Origin: Syngnathus acus
Taxonomy: Eukaryota > Chordata > Actinopteri > Syngnathiformes > Syngnathidae
Length of the DNA stretch: 64,000 nucleotides
Assembly (NCBI RefSeq): GCF_901709675.1
Contig: NC_051105.1
Location: 1,734,001-1,798,000 of the forward strand
Direction of reading: 5' to 3'
Shown: one piece after another, positions 13,901-25,763 of the stretch
Position numbering within the stretch: position 1 is the stretch's first letter
Layout of the letters: each line of letters starts with the position of its first letter
The notes under the pieces: generated by a model
Told to the model about the DNA's origin: nothing
Seen by the model: only the letters and a program-made list of their open reading frames with translations
Databases searched by the model: none
Made by a program: the position numbers and the translations under genes

Positions 13901-15498
13901 GTATCATTTTGTGATCTTCACATGATTATCTTTGTGAGTCGTTGTAATTTTGTGTAGAAGTTGTTTATGCGGGTGTACCCGAGCGATTCCATACTGCGAC
14001 CTCTGCTTCTTCAAATGAGATGTCAATCGCTCAAAGTGAGCACCGAGTGGTGAAGATAAAGCTTTCTAAGAATCAATATGACAGATGGCAGTAAATGACT
14101 TTAAGTGCTGTGATTTCTGTTTTACCTGGAAAAAAAAATAAAAAAAATCAGAACAGATGGCAATTGTGCTCTGCCAGGATAACTTTTCAACTATTAACTG
14201 CTCTGTTACACATGATTTGCTCTTCCAAACATTTGGAACCTTTTAATTAAATCAAATGAATTAGTCATGGCTGAAAACCAAAACGATACCCCAAAGTTGC
14301 TGAACAAAATACATCCTGTAGTTGATGAGATCAAATATAAACATGACTTTTTTTTTTTTCGGTTGTTGCTTTCGTTGTCTTCCAAGTGAAAGCCTTTGTA
14401 TTTTAGTCTCCAGCGACATCGGCTGACCTTTATTTGATGATCCCTGGCAAAGTGTCACTCTTGTTGCTTAAGGGATTGTCCAAAATAAAATGAAACATGA
14501 GGAGAATATGAAATCCAACTTCCCATTGTTTTTCCCGCCACGAACATAAAACACAAATCTATCAAATAAAGTGACTTTGAAATTTGGGTGCCCAGAGCCT
14601 AGCAGGACTTGCACCAGAGACCCATTAACCCTAAAATTGGGATTAAAGAGATGCCCGTTTGCCTTTGTGAGCATTTCCCGGGTGCCAGAGATGGTTTTGA
14701 GCGTGAGCAGCCGACCTTATTCAGTGTCGCGCGTAAAAGCGAGAGTCAAATATAATCTACCCTGAGGGATACCATAAAGGTTCCTATCGTCTTTCAAAAA
14801 ATGTCATCTCAAACAAACATAAAAACAAATCAATATTTAGGAGATTCCCGAAATCTAATTTCATAGTCATTAAAAGAGGATATATGTGCAGGTGAGACGG
14901 TTCCGGATGGAAATCAATTTTAGAATCACAGATGTGGGCGGGGTCAGCCACCAAAGGCTAGCAGACCCTCGCTTGTACGAATACTGGCTGTCTGAAATAA
15001 TCAGCTCAGACAACTGCAAGCTGCCAAGGAGTGTCGCTCAATTCAAAAACATCTTCTTTCTAAACGGTCACTTGGACGGAGGAGAAAAGTCCAAATAGCC
15101 ACTTGAGCTAGGCTGCTGCCAAAATGATTGAAGGCCAACACGTTAACCCAGACCTTCCAACCTTGGGGAATCTACTCGGGTCTGCTTTATTTATTTATTT
15201 TCCTTACAGTACTGTGATCTTCCTCTCTCATTGTGATTCCAGGTAAGGCCGCAACAACAATCCCAAGTCCTCGGACAAATTGTGTTTACAGATCTGAGGC
15301 ATTAAGTTAGCATTACTTCACGGGATAATAGACAAGGTTTTCTCAAGACTAGAAGGTGAACAGGTCGCTAAGTTGCATTATTATTATATTCATTATTACT
15401 TATTATATGAAGTTATTATTATATTTACATTTATTATAATATATTATATTCATATTATTTATTATTATATTTATAATTTTTTATTGTTATATTTTATT

Positions 15499-15555
15499 AA
15501 CTCATGCACTGCCAACCTAGTTAATATCTTTGACGTCTATGGCATTGAATGAGTT
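15499..15555. repeat. Dispersed AACTCAT palindromic repeat, copy 1
   Basis: Starts AACTCATGCACTGCC and ends ATGAGTT, so the two ends are inverted repeats. The interior shares ATCTTTGACGTC with the copy at 49076. Confidence 0.6.
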
Positions 15556-15604
15556 CAGGGAAACAAACCAGTTCTGCAAATGAATCCATTTTAATTTGAC
15601 AGTC

Positions 15605-15670
15605 CTACATAAGGCGCAATGTAAATTTTGGATGAAATGAAATTTTAAGGCGCCGTATAGTCCGAAAAGT
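15605..15670. repeat. GCGCCTTAT-type repeat fragment
   Basis: ATAAGGCGCAATG and AAGGCGCCGTATAGTCCG match the teleost repeat words seen more clearly at 23,288-23,367. Confidence 0.4.
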
Positions 15671-16740
15671 CTGTCGTAACGTGGTTTGGTCTAATGAATG
15701 ATTCCCATTTCTTATTCGGCCAAGCTATGCTTTTCAAAGATTAATGAGACGCGAGAAAGTACACACAGAAATAGTTTAACGGAAGTACATAATCGAGTAT
15801 ATATCCTGCTTAAAAATGTAATGTAATATTCATAAGCACGGTGCAGCGTGACACGTGATATTACTCTTGCGCAGGTGAGATAAAAGAGCTCACATCAGCT
15901 GACTCAATGGAGTGTAGGGAGGAATGAGAATGCTCCGCTGCCTTGTCTCCTCATCTTAGACAAAGAGTTCACCTGGAAATAGGACTTCAGGGACTGCTAG
16001 AGATACACTTTTGGAAGATAAGCCTCATTAACATGGACATGCTTTGATAAGAAGAATGTGACCCAGGTATCCCTACTCACACTCCACGCAACCGAAGCTT
16101 CATAGAAAGAAAGTCAAGCCTCGACAGAAAAAACAAGTAGCCAGACAAATAGTTCTACTTCGGACCTGGCCGTGCTACGACATCATTAGATGTAACTCCG
16201 CCCACCCGGGTTCGAGCAATTAGAGGATTTTGTTTTAGCTTCATGTTTGGTCCATGGTGCTTTCGTCTTTCCCAGGATTTGTATCTGTGCTTTTGTCAGC
16301 AGGACTACATTCTCTTTTCTCCGTTGGATTCAAGGGAATCAGAAAACCTTTGACCTGGTGTCCCTGGGCCACAATTCGGAGAAGTAGTAGTAGAACGAGG
16401 GTGTTGATGATGACAACGTAATGGAAAGCAATCTATTAGTCCATTTCCCTGACTAACCATGCGAAGGGCCCGTTGTTAACAGAGTACATGCGGCTTTATG
16501 GTCAATTGAAATGTAATGCCGCAAATTAGATGAAATTTCGAAACCTGTTTTAGTTGAAGTTTGCAAAGACAGGCGGCGTTATGATTTCCATTGAGTCGCA
16601 TTCCTATGAGTCACTGTCTGCCAATATTTGATCTTGATAGCTATTTGGGGGCTTATCTTCATCCGTCTATCCTCTTGCCTTCCCGAAGCCAGAATGTAGA
16701 GCAGCTGGCATTGGGAGGGAGGAAGACGAGGCCGGCCCAG

Positions 16741-16763
16741 CGCGGCGCGGCGCGGCGCGGCGC
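16741..16763. repeat. CGCGG pentanucleotide tract
   Basis: Four tandem CGCGG units, then CGC, in a locally GC-rich patch. Confidence 0.9.
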
Positions 16764-18030
16764 TCAACGTACCGGCGGCTACGCTCGCGTTTAGATTCAT
16801 CTTGCTCAAGTCAGCAGTTATCGGAAGACTCGTTGTTTAGGGTGGGAGCGCCCTGGAATTACAATTATAGAGAACATTTTCACCAAAGACTCATTTCTGG
16901 TTATTATCTATTCATTTTTTTTTTTTAAATCAGTGCACCACCATTCACAACACTATCAAGTCGCCCGTGAACTCAAATTGATTAGCGCCGACTATTCAAA
17001 ACTTCATTAGAAGCCGTGCATCACGTTGACATGATAAGGAACCTTTCTCGGGCTGCTGCGCGCATGTGAAAGGAAGAAGAAAGGCTTAAACATGGGCCGC
17101 TCTCCCATGACTCACCTGAGCGCCGCTTCATAATTAATCAGCCCATAAAGAGTCTGAACAAAAGAAAAGGAAGCTGCCGGATCTTGTGAATCCACCAAGG
17201 TAATTAGCATCTCGACTTCAACCTGCGAGATCACAGCTTTCACCAAATAATTGCCTGTAACCCCCCGGAGGAAGCCTGGTGATCTCGTGTTTGTCTGTTT
17301 AGACACGGAAAGGTAAGTTGGCGTCGACTATATTTAGACGAGAGCTTGATTTCAAAGACTCGGCTGTATGTTGGGAAGAAAGGTGAACTAGTTTGCGAAA
17401 ACAGTCCTGTCAGTTTAATAATTAGACACATTAATTATATGGCATATTTTTAGCATCTATGTAAGTTCAGTTCAATGCGGGAAATAAAAATTGGATGCCT
17501 GAACTAACAAAAGCGATTTTTTTTTTTAGTCCAGTGTGAATGGGACTATCTCGCTGCTTAAAAGTTGCATTTGTCAGCAGTCCGTGAGGTGTCAAAATGA
17601 AATCGCTAGATGCATCCCTCGTGCTTTGTTGAAAATAGCAGCAGCATTAGCACCCCGGGATTGAGGCAGGAATCCAGGGACTTGGCCACTTCTCATCTCG
17701 TGCATTTCAAGTCACGTGGTGGCCGCACCGCCCCATTTGGATCTAAAAATATGAGCTCGGAGGGCAAATTTCATGCGGCCATATTAAACATTGATTGCTG
17801 CGCTTGTTATATTTAATAGATGAATTCACACAGAGTGTGTTTCCCACCCGCTGAGCCGCGGGTACACAACAACAAAATAAACAAATAAAAGCCACAAAGT
17901 ATATCTTTATTTTTACGCTTCAGGAACATTAATAAGGGGAGGGGGGGATCCCTGAGTGCAAATGTCTGCACTTCAAAATATACGATCCAAACAGTAAGCA
18001 CTCCTCTCGCACAAAAGGATTTTTCTTGAG

Positions 18031-18327
18031 GCAAATACTGGTGTGAAGCAAGTAAGTAGCATAATAGTTGCAGAATTTGTGATAGCTTCATTTTTTTATG
18101 TTTTTTAGATAAATACTGGTGGGAAGCAAGTAAGTAGCAGAATAGTTGCAGAATTTGCGATAGCTTCATTATTTTTTTATGTTTAGTCAAATACTGGTGG
18201 GAAGCAAGTAAGTAGCATAATAGTTGCAGAATTTGTGATAGCGTCATTTTTTTTTTTTTTTTTAGATAAATACTGGTGGGAAGCAAGTAAGTAGCATAAT
18301 AGTTACAGAATTTGCGATAGCTTCATC
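18031..18327. repeat. 78-bp minisatellite, four copies
   Basis: The word AAATACTGG recurs at 18033, 18111, 18189 and 18268 (steps 78, 78, 79). Each unit reads GGGAAGCAAGTAAGTAGCAT then AATAGTTGCAGAATTTG and ends in a T-rich run of variable length. The minus-strand open frame across it encodes the same repeat and is not a convincing gene. Confidence 0.95.
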
Positions 18328-18908
18328 CTGTTTAGCATGTCAAAGGAGGAGAACGACGCCAACAAGCTAGAAAGTGGGTCCGAGAGCTCCTCTGAAGCGC
18401 GAATGACTTAGCATCTCGCCTTCCAACTGCACAACGTATTGTCACGGCCAAAGCTCCATCCGTCTTTGTGTTGTATTTGACTCTTAAACCTCAAAAAAAG
18501 CTTAAATGCTGTTCCTCAAAGTGTCAACAGCTTGCGAACCGCTTTTATTATCTCTGTCAAGGAAAGTACCCAAAGAGCGGCACTTTCAAAATGTGATTTT
18601 CAAAAGGTTGTGCTAAAAGGCCAAAGCAAAAAGTCGTTTCATACTATTGATAATGCTGATTTGGTCTGCCGCCGTGAGAGAGGGTGAAAATCAAGGTCGA
18701 CAGCCAATAAGTTAGTCGACCCGAAAGTGACCTCATGGCAGCTTGTTTCACTTGAGGGACCTCGCTGCGTTGAAGGCAATTTTTCATGTTTGCGACGTGT
18801 TCGCCAATTACCCGCCTTCCGTAAAGCATGGTGTTTTATTGACTTTTCGGCAAATCTCTCTGGACCTCCAAAAAAAAAAAAAAAAAAAACAGCCCAAATG
18901 ACCTAAAG

Positions 18909-19747
18909 CAGTGGTTCCCAAAGTGGGCGGTACCGCCCCCCTGGGGGCGGTGGAAAGCTCTGGGGGGGCGGTGAGGAAGAAAGGGGCGGTAGGGGGGCGG
19001 TAGGGGGGCGGCAGTCGATTTGTACACAACACGCCGCTCTGGCCCAGTCAGATCCGACAGCATAGACTACAAAAGCAAAAGCTCAGGTTTGTAATTTCAA
19101 GCTTGTAATGTTCAGAATTTTATCTTATAATAAAAACCGCATTCTGGCGGTCAACATCATCTTGAGTTCAAGTCAACATGAAATTGCGGACTCGCCAGAA
19201 CGCGCCGTGTTGTGTTGGGTTGAGCTGGTTAGGGCAGTGGTCCCCAACCACCGGGCCGCGGACCGGTACCGGTCCGTGGGTCACTTGGTACCGGGCCGCC
19301 AAGCCGCACAGAATTTTTTTTTTTATCGACGATCAATTAATTCAGGTCAAGACACTCGTCCCGGTCACGTGACATGTTTCCCCAGTCGAGCCCGTAAAGC
19401 TAATATGTGGCGACAGGCTAACTAACCAGGCAGTGAAGCATTCAAAACTGCTTCAACACATGGAGACCAAGCATCCTGCAATAAAAGACAAACCTTAAAT
19501 CACTTCGGGTGTCATTGTCTCCGATTACGTCTAGATGGGACCGGCTCGTTTCTGAGAAACAAACTCAGTGCTCCCACTAATTCAACGTAATGGTAATGAT
19601 ATTATAAATGTATTATTTATTTATTTATATAAATGTATTATTTATTTATATAAATGCCGGTCCTTGGGGGGGGGGGGGGGGGGGGGCGCTAGGAATTCAC
19701 TGGGGAGCCAAAGGGGGCGCCAGCCTGCAAAAGTTTGGGAACCACTG
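18909..19747. mobile_element. hAT-type element with perfect target duplication, apparently composite
   Basis: Starts CAGTGGTTCCCAAAGTGGGC and ends AAAAGTTTGGGAACCACTG, which are inverted repeats of each other. It is flanked by the identical 8-bp ACCTAAAG at 18901-18908 and 19748-19755, the duplication length typical of hAT transposons. Inside, at 19235, a second hAT-like start (CAGTGGTCCCCAACCACCGG) appears without an obvious matching end. The element carries a decayed BED-finger fragment. Confidence 0.85.
19382..19498 (+). pseudogene. BED zinc-finger transposase fragment
   Basis: In one frame it reads PVEPVKLICGDRLTNQAVKH, then SKLLQHMETKHPAIKDKP and a stop. The pattern KHSKLLQHMETKHP is typical of the BED finger at the N-terminus of hAT transposases and ZBED proteins. 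One zinc-binding Cys appears lost and no catalytic region is present. Confidence 0.7.
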
Positions 19748-22700
19748 ACCTAAAGTGTCAGTCAACGGCTAGTGTGATTGCTGCTAGGCTAATCGCTCGT
19801 GAAAAAAATATCAATGACATCATCAACGTTGACTTTGGTCACGAGTTCGATGCTAGTTGCTAACTCAAACAAATACTAGTTGGAAGCGCAAGGCAGGGGT
19901 GCTAACCACTAGTCCAACGTGCCGAGCAACAGTACGGAACTGTTCACACCTCATTACACAAGAGGACATTTAATATAACCCCTTTGTCCGTCGAGAGTTG
20001 CGACAGAAAAGCGGCAAGTAACCGAATGATATCAAACTTCCGAGTCCCTTAACTGCCACGTGTCGCCGAAACGAAGTATTTGCACTTGGCGCACGTCCAA
20101 TTGATGCAATCGCGTGGCAATCGGCCTTCATTGGCATGCGGGCGGGCTTCCGTCATTGGCTCTGACACTCGGAGCTGATTTCTGTGACAGATGAAATCAT
20201 GCGACGCCGATGATTCAATCGCCTAACCGAGGGGATTTCACAATGCCAAGACATTAGCCAATAGGGACGTTTATTTGCGCCGTCAACACATCTGTGAGTA
20301 AAACGTCTTTATGGACTCTTACGACCACCAAACTTCATATCCGCAAAATTAAATGGGATCATTTGAATGATTTACTTTGTCATCTGTGCGGCGTTATTGT
20401 CATTCGCTGGCAAAGTGACGCCAAAAAAAAGTGTTTAAATGAGTGCAGCACAAAAAAGTGACATTAGGAGAGACGTTTCTGGTGAAAGGTGATATTTTTG
20501 AACATCAACTGACATTTCTTCTACTCTGTTATTTTCCTTGCCGTGAAGTGATGACTTCAAAATGCAAACCAAGGACGCTTTTTTCCATCCTTGACAGTGT
20601 TGCATTTGAAATACGGGAGCCCATTTTAAAGCTAGTACTGCACATGAAGCATAAATATAAACCTTATCGACACACAGTGTAATGTTCTGTCCGCCTTAAC
20701 TAACGAAAAATATGTTGACTCCGTTGGCGGTTAATCGTCCAATTCGTATCATTTTGAATATGGTCCAGCCCGTCGACGTTTGATCCAAATGGTGTATTTA
20801 AAAAAAGAAGAGCAACCTCATTATGTCTGTCTGAGGGAGACAACAAGAGACATCACAAGGGAAAACGCACGTGTCCAGTTTGATCAGAGTGGAAGCCGCC
20901 TGGCTGTGATGCAACCGCAGGGGGGAGCAGGAACCCGAAGGCCGCTCCACTCACCAAATGTGCAATCGACGACACGTTTCTTGCGTAACAAAAATCCCGG
21001 ATTTCAATTCACCTCTGCCGATGTGGACAAACACATTCAAACACTTCAAAACGCTAAATGGATTGTATTTGTGAACTGCGCTTCTTGTAATCAAGGTAGC
21101 GATGTATAAGTAGGTACTTAAAAGCAATTACAATCCATTTTTATGACAGAGTCATGCTGTTAATTGTTTTGGTACAAGAAAATAATAAGAAGTGGTCCAA
21201 AGTATCTAAAAGAAGTGATCCAAAGAGAATTTAATCAACCTCTGGCCGAGTCAGAGAGAACTTTTGTTTTTGCTTGAATGTCGTTAACAACTGACCAAAA
21301 GAAAGGCAAAGCTTCTAAAGTGATTTGCGTCGTTCGCGACAACAGAAGTGACCGAGGCGATTGTTGTCAGCGCCGACTGCGGCTCCAGACGGTGCCAAGC
21401 AATCTCCCTCCAGCGAATGCCCGTGGCGCCGTTCAATCGAGGCGCACCGCGGGTTATCGGCGACTCCCGGCGATCTGACAAGCATGAAAGGTTGGCAAGG
21501 CGGGCGTGAGGTATCGCTTTCAAGTCTGCCACATGAAGGCAAAGAGATTGATTGCCACGGCGACAACAGTGATTGACTGCAAAAGCCACCGAGCCATGTC
21601 ATCGGCTACGGCGTCATGTCGCGCAAAAGGCGCCGGGTTGGATTCCGGGTCACTTGGAGATTTAATGGGGGTCGGATTTTACGAGATGCGTTTGGTGATA
21701 TATGAAATGGCGAGATGGAGACATGATAGGAATTGTTGCTTTTGCCTTGCGGATGACAACCGTTGTCAGTTGCAGAGACTCGACGTCGCTGTTGTGATCA
21801 AATCGGAAACTTGTAAACATTTCACAAGAGCAAACAAGTACTTTGTCTCGACATCATGGATTTTTTTTCCCTGTTCTGTTTGATTGCTCCGAAATCAAGT
21901 TCAACTCTTCCAATAGGCCTTTCTTGATATTTTTCGGAACTTCCTATTTGACTTCTTTATGAGATATTGCGCAATACGTTTGCGCAACTCCCCACTGACC
22001 ACACAAGCGAGAGGCGCAACTATTTCTTCAAAATGGCCACATTGCGTTTGATATTATTCTCCCGCATTGTGCTCGGGCCACGGCTGGTGTCACTTGAGTC
22101 GCTCGTCTCCGTCGTAATGACCTCCTCGGGGAGTCAGGGCCGCCGTCTTCGCTTTTGCGAAGGACCTCACCACTTCATGTGAAATAACAGAGAGTAGCGA
22201 AGGCGAGCGCGGTGCCCTATTGATAAAAAAATGATGGGGGGGGGGGGGAAGGAAAGTAGCTGAGAAGCCTACAGGCCAAGATGAAATGGCCAAGCCCTCT
22301 CTCCGGGCAATGATGAAACGGAGTGGCGAAGAAAAGTGCCTTTGATTGTACTCTCTCTTTCCCAGAAATAAATTTCCTCCCAAAAGAAACAGTGAGTATC
22401 CGAAGAAAGAGACTACTGCGGGGAACGAAATCCTTCAGTATTCCAAATCTTAGTAGTTTTGAATCTCATGAGCAATTCATTTAAAAAATGTTGGCTAGAT
22501 ACCCAGAAAAAAAAAATGGCTGACGATTGTTGCCTGCTGCAGGATCCAGCGGTTTGGTAAACTACCAAGTGTCATCTAATATGAGCTTAGAAGTGCTTTG
22601 TGAATATTAACAGCAAGCTCGAGGACTTTCATTTCGGAATTATTTATGTGCTGCCACGTTTGTGATCTGAAAAGAATGTTAAACAAAAAAAACAAAAAAA

Positions 22701-23114
22701 CTCCTACCAGCATTTGAACGCAGAAAAAAAAAAAAAAAGTAAAAGTCACTTGAAGCCGGATGCTACGGTTTTAGCGTCGCATCCGAGTCAACGGCTCCAC
22801 TTTGCCGTTGCGGCGTCTCTTGGAAAAACAAGACGCATTTGTTACCGTTTGCTGATGCGCTTGGCAGAACACAATCGTTGAACTCAATTAGAATCACGTC
22901 GAGGCTGTCGTCAAGCTGACGTGCGGCAACAGCCTCTGGATTCAGCGCCGCATCGACCCGTATCTATTATGCGAATAAAAGCTTCTATTTTTGGAGAAGG
23001 TTGTGACACAGGGCTCATTTGACATCAGGCTGTTGGATTAACATTTATCAGTTTGGAGAAGAGCAGTGCCTTCCTGGCACAAATTCATAATACCGTACTT
23101 TGATGATGTACGTT

Positions 23115-23198
23115 AACTCATTCACTGCCATTGACGCCTATAGGGCTGCCAGTGAAATACAACGTTGACGCCTATATGCGTCATAGTAGTGAATGAGT
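23115..23198. repeat. Dispersed AACTCATTCACTGCC palindromic repeat, copy 2
   Basis: AACTCATTCACTGCCATTGA then CGCCTATAGGG on the left is mirrored by CTATATGCGTCATAG and AGTGAATGAGT on the right. It is the best-preserved copy of the family and folds into a hairpin. Confidence 0.75.
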
Positions 23199-23287
23199 CA
23201 AGATGGACGAGCGTATTTTCCCATTGGGAGGCGTACCGGGGTAGAAGGCACACGGCTGCTCAGCGGCAAATCCAATTTATTCAACTT

Positions 23288-23367
23288 CCTGATATAAGGC
23301 ACACCTGATTATAAGGCGCGCTAACGAGAAAATTCAAGTGCGCCTTATATTCTGAAAAACACGGAAA
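23288..23367. repeat. GCGCCTTAT-type repeat
   Basis: ATAAGGCACACCTGATTATA then AGGCGCGCTAAC, with the inverse GTGCGCCTTATATTCTG. I know this family as a common short interspersed teleost repeat but cannot name it with certainty. Confidence 0.55.
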
Positions 23368-25749
23368 AATATTCAACCTATTTTGTTTGTAAAAAAACGC
23401 TAACAGCGTATTTACAAGGACGACGCCATTTCAGTCAACAGATGATCAATTCGGAGCCTGCCAGGGCTTTGCAAACAGAAACAAACTCGACATGGATTTT
23501 CATAACCGCTGAGCGTCGCACGCCGTGTCTGTTTGTACAAAGGCTGCCGCCGCCTTTTTGCGCCCCGGATGCCGACAGCGGCAGCCGCCTGTGCCTCCCT
23601 TTTCGAACGCCGTCTCAAAGTGGATGACGAGGAGTCGGCGCCGCCAAACCACGATAACGGGGCAAAATAAGAGTCAGAGCGAGAGGAATGACAAATTAAT
23701 CATATGGGAATGAATCCCGTGTATAAATAAGGTCATCAAAGTGAAATGTTTTCTTTGCGGATCCAAACGGAACAAAGATCCCTCTCGTCGAAGAAGAATG
23801 TGGGGCAAGAAACTTATTGCTTCTGGTTCTTTTCTCATGTTAAGTGTACAAAATGCTAATTAGCAGAGCACAGTGCTGCCTATTTTTTTGCTTCAAGGAA
23901 GCGCGCTGTCATACATGGCATCTCAACTTTAAAGGACAAGATGTTCGAAATGAAGTCGTACGCCATTCGATTCGCGCTGCGGGTTAGCCGTTCGCCTGAC
24001 AGACTACAACAGGCGAGAAAACACGTGGCATCAAATATTTAGTCTCCGCGCCGCCCGCGGTGCGAAGAAAATCCGCTTCTGCGGGTTTTGTTTATTGTTT
24101 GTTTCTTGACGCAATTTGATTTAATTGAAGCGGAGGGTCTCGCCTCACACTATTTTTCAAAGTGTCCAATCAAAAGTACACCAAAAAATCTCCAGCTGAC
24201 TTGACATGCAATATTCTTTGAAAACAACAAAGACAAAACAAATAGACTTTTTTATTTTAGATGGAATCAAGAGATCATTACACCCACTTTAGATCTCAAA
24301 TCACGACATTTTTACATTCCGAAGCACAACACGACATTTTAGAATAAGAAGCAAAACCGGGCGAGAGCAGATTTTGCCCTTAAAGCTGAATAAATATCAC
24401 GATTAAAACGACTTCAAATTGAGCAGGCTGGAAAGTAAATAAAATAAAAGGGAAAAACGGATTAATTACAATATTTCAAAACAAAGCCCGGTTTAAAACA
24501 GCAACCTTTTGGCCAAAATTAATTTGCAAGTTTATCTTTAGCTTATTCCTCCTCTTCGCTTTCTTTCCCTCCCCGGCAAGCAAAGATGGGATTTCAAACG
24601 ACTCCCACTGCTAATTATCAAAGTGGAGCTTTATCTTGAGGTGGATTTCTTTTACAAGTCAAATGAGGAATTCGCACTTCCAGTAGGTAGGTATACGTCG
24701 CTGCGCAACCAGGTTTCCCACTTAATTAGGGCAAAATAATTACTTTGAAAAGTTATTTACTTTTGCCGCCAATCTTGTTTACTGTTCTCACACTTCATTA
24801 TAAGCTGCGAACAAACAACGAAAGGGAACAAAAACAACCGTCGACACTCTCATGCTTTAAAAAATATCTTTTTTTTACTCTACCTCACTTGTTATCGTTA
24901 TATCGTACTTATTGATGTCAATATACGCGATATGTGTTTTATTTATATTTATTATATTATATTTATTTATTTATAATTTAAGCTGTAGACGCGCGGACAC
25001 ACACAACACATTGCAGTCATTGTTTTGGTAATAATGGCTGTTTTCTTTTTTTTTTTTAAATAAGTGGAAGAGCACTTGCAAACCTCTGTGGAATATTAGT
25101 ATGCTAATATAACCGTACCCCCCCCCCCCTGCCGTGGTACAGAGGTGGTACATAAATATGAAATGATTTTCGCCTCCCGAGATGGCAGAATATGATCTCT
25201 GAAATCCCATTTATTTTTTATTTCATCCTCCTGAATTATCTACAAAGCGAACGACATTGTGCACCGTAATGGTGCACTAACCTTGACGCCTTTGAGTTAA
25301 AGCTTCAGTGGCTGCAAACTCGTCGCGGCTTAAATGTCACAGAGTTGGTCATTGTTCTGCTGTTGTTTTTATTTTTTTATTTTTTATAACGTCAGCCCCT
25401 TTGGGAACCCTTTGCTGACCGGAGCTTTCCCGACAAGCACTCCCGACTTGAAAGCCGACGCGGCGAGTCCTTCAGCAACACATGACAGAGTTGCGTCCCG
25501 CAGTCTCGCTGTCATTTTTGGCCTTGCAAACGCTGACATGAAAGTGCAGCGAGTGTCCCCGCTTGACCAGAGCCTGCAGCCAAGGACTGCGTGAGCGCCA
25601 CTCAAAGAGATGCGCACTGGAAAGATAGAGTTGAGTGATAAAACTCTCAATACCGCCTAATGGGGTTGGCCCACTCTGAAAATAAATAAATAATATATAA
25701 ATAATAATAAATAAAAAAAACGGTGTGAATTCAGTGATACTCTCTCATG

Positions 25750-25763
25750 CCACTAGATGGTGC
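25750..25763 (+). promoter_or_regulatory. CTCF-like site
   Basis: CCACTAGATGGTGC is close to the vertebrate CTCF core. A single-word match, so low confidence. Confidence 0.3.

Noticed and set aside
17813-18286. 157-aa minus-strand frame with internal repeats
   Set aside because: It translates the 78-bp minisatellite; homopolymer length differences would break the frame in other alleles.
18031-18327. Repeat array as a CRISPR
   Set aside because: Units are directly abutting with no unique spacers, and the genome is vertebrate.
20780-21109. 109-aa plus-strand frame
   Set aside because: No domain, no splice signals or neighbours supporting it; length is within chance expectation for 64 kb.
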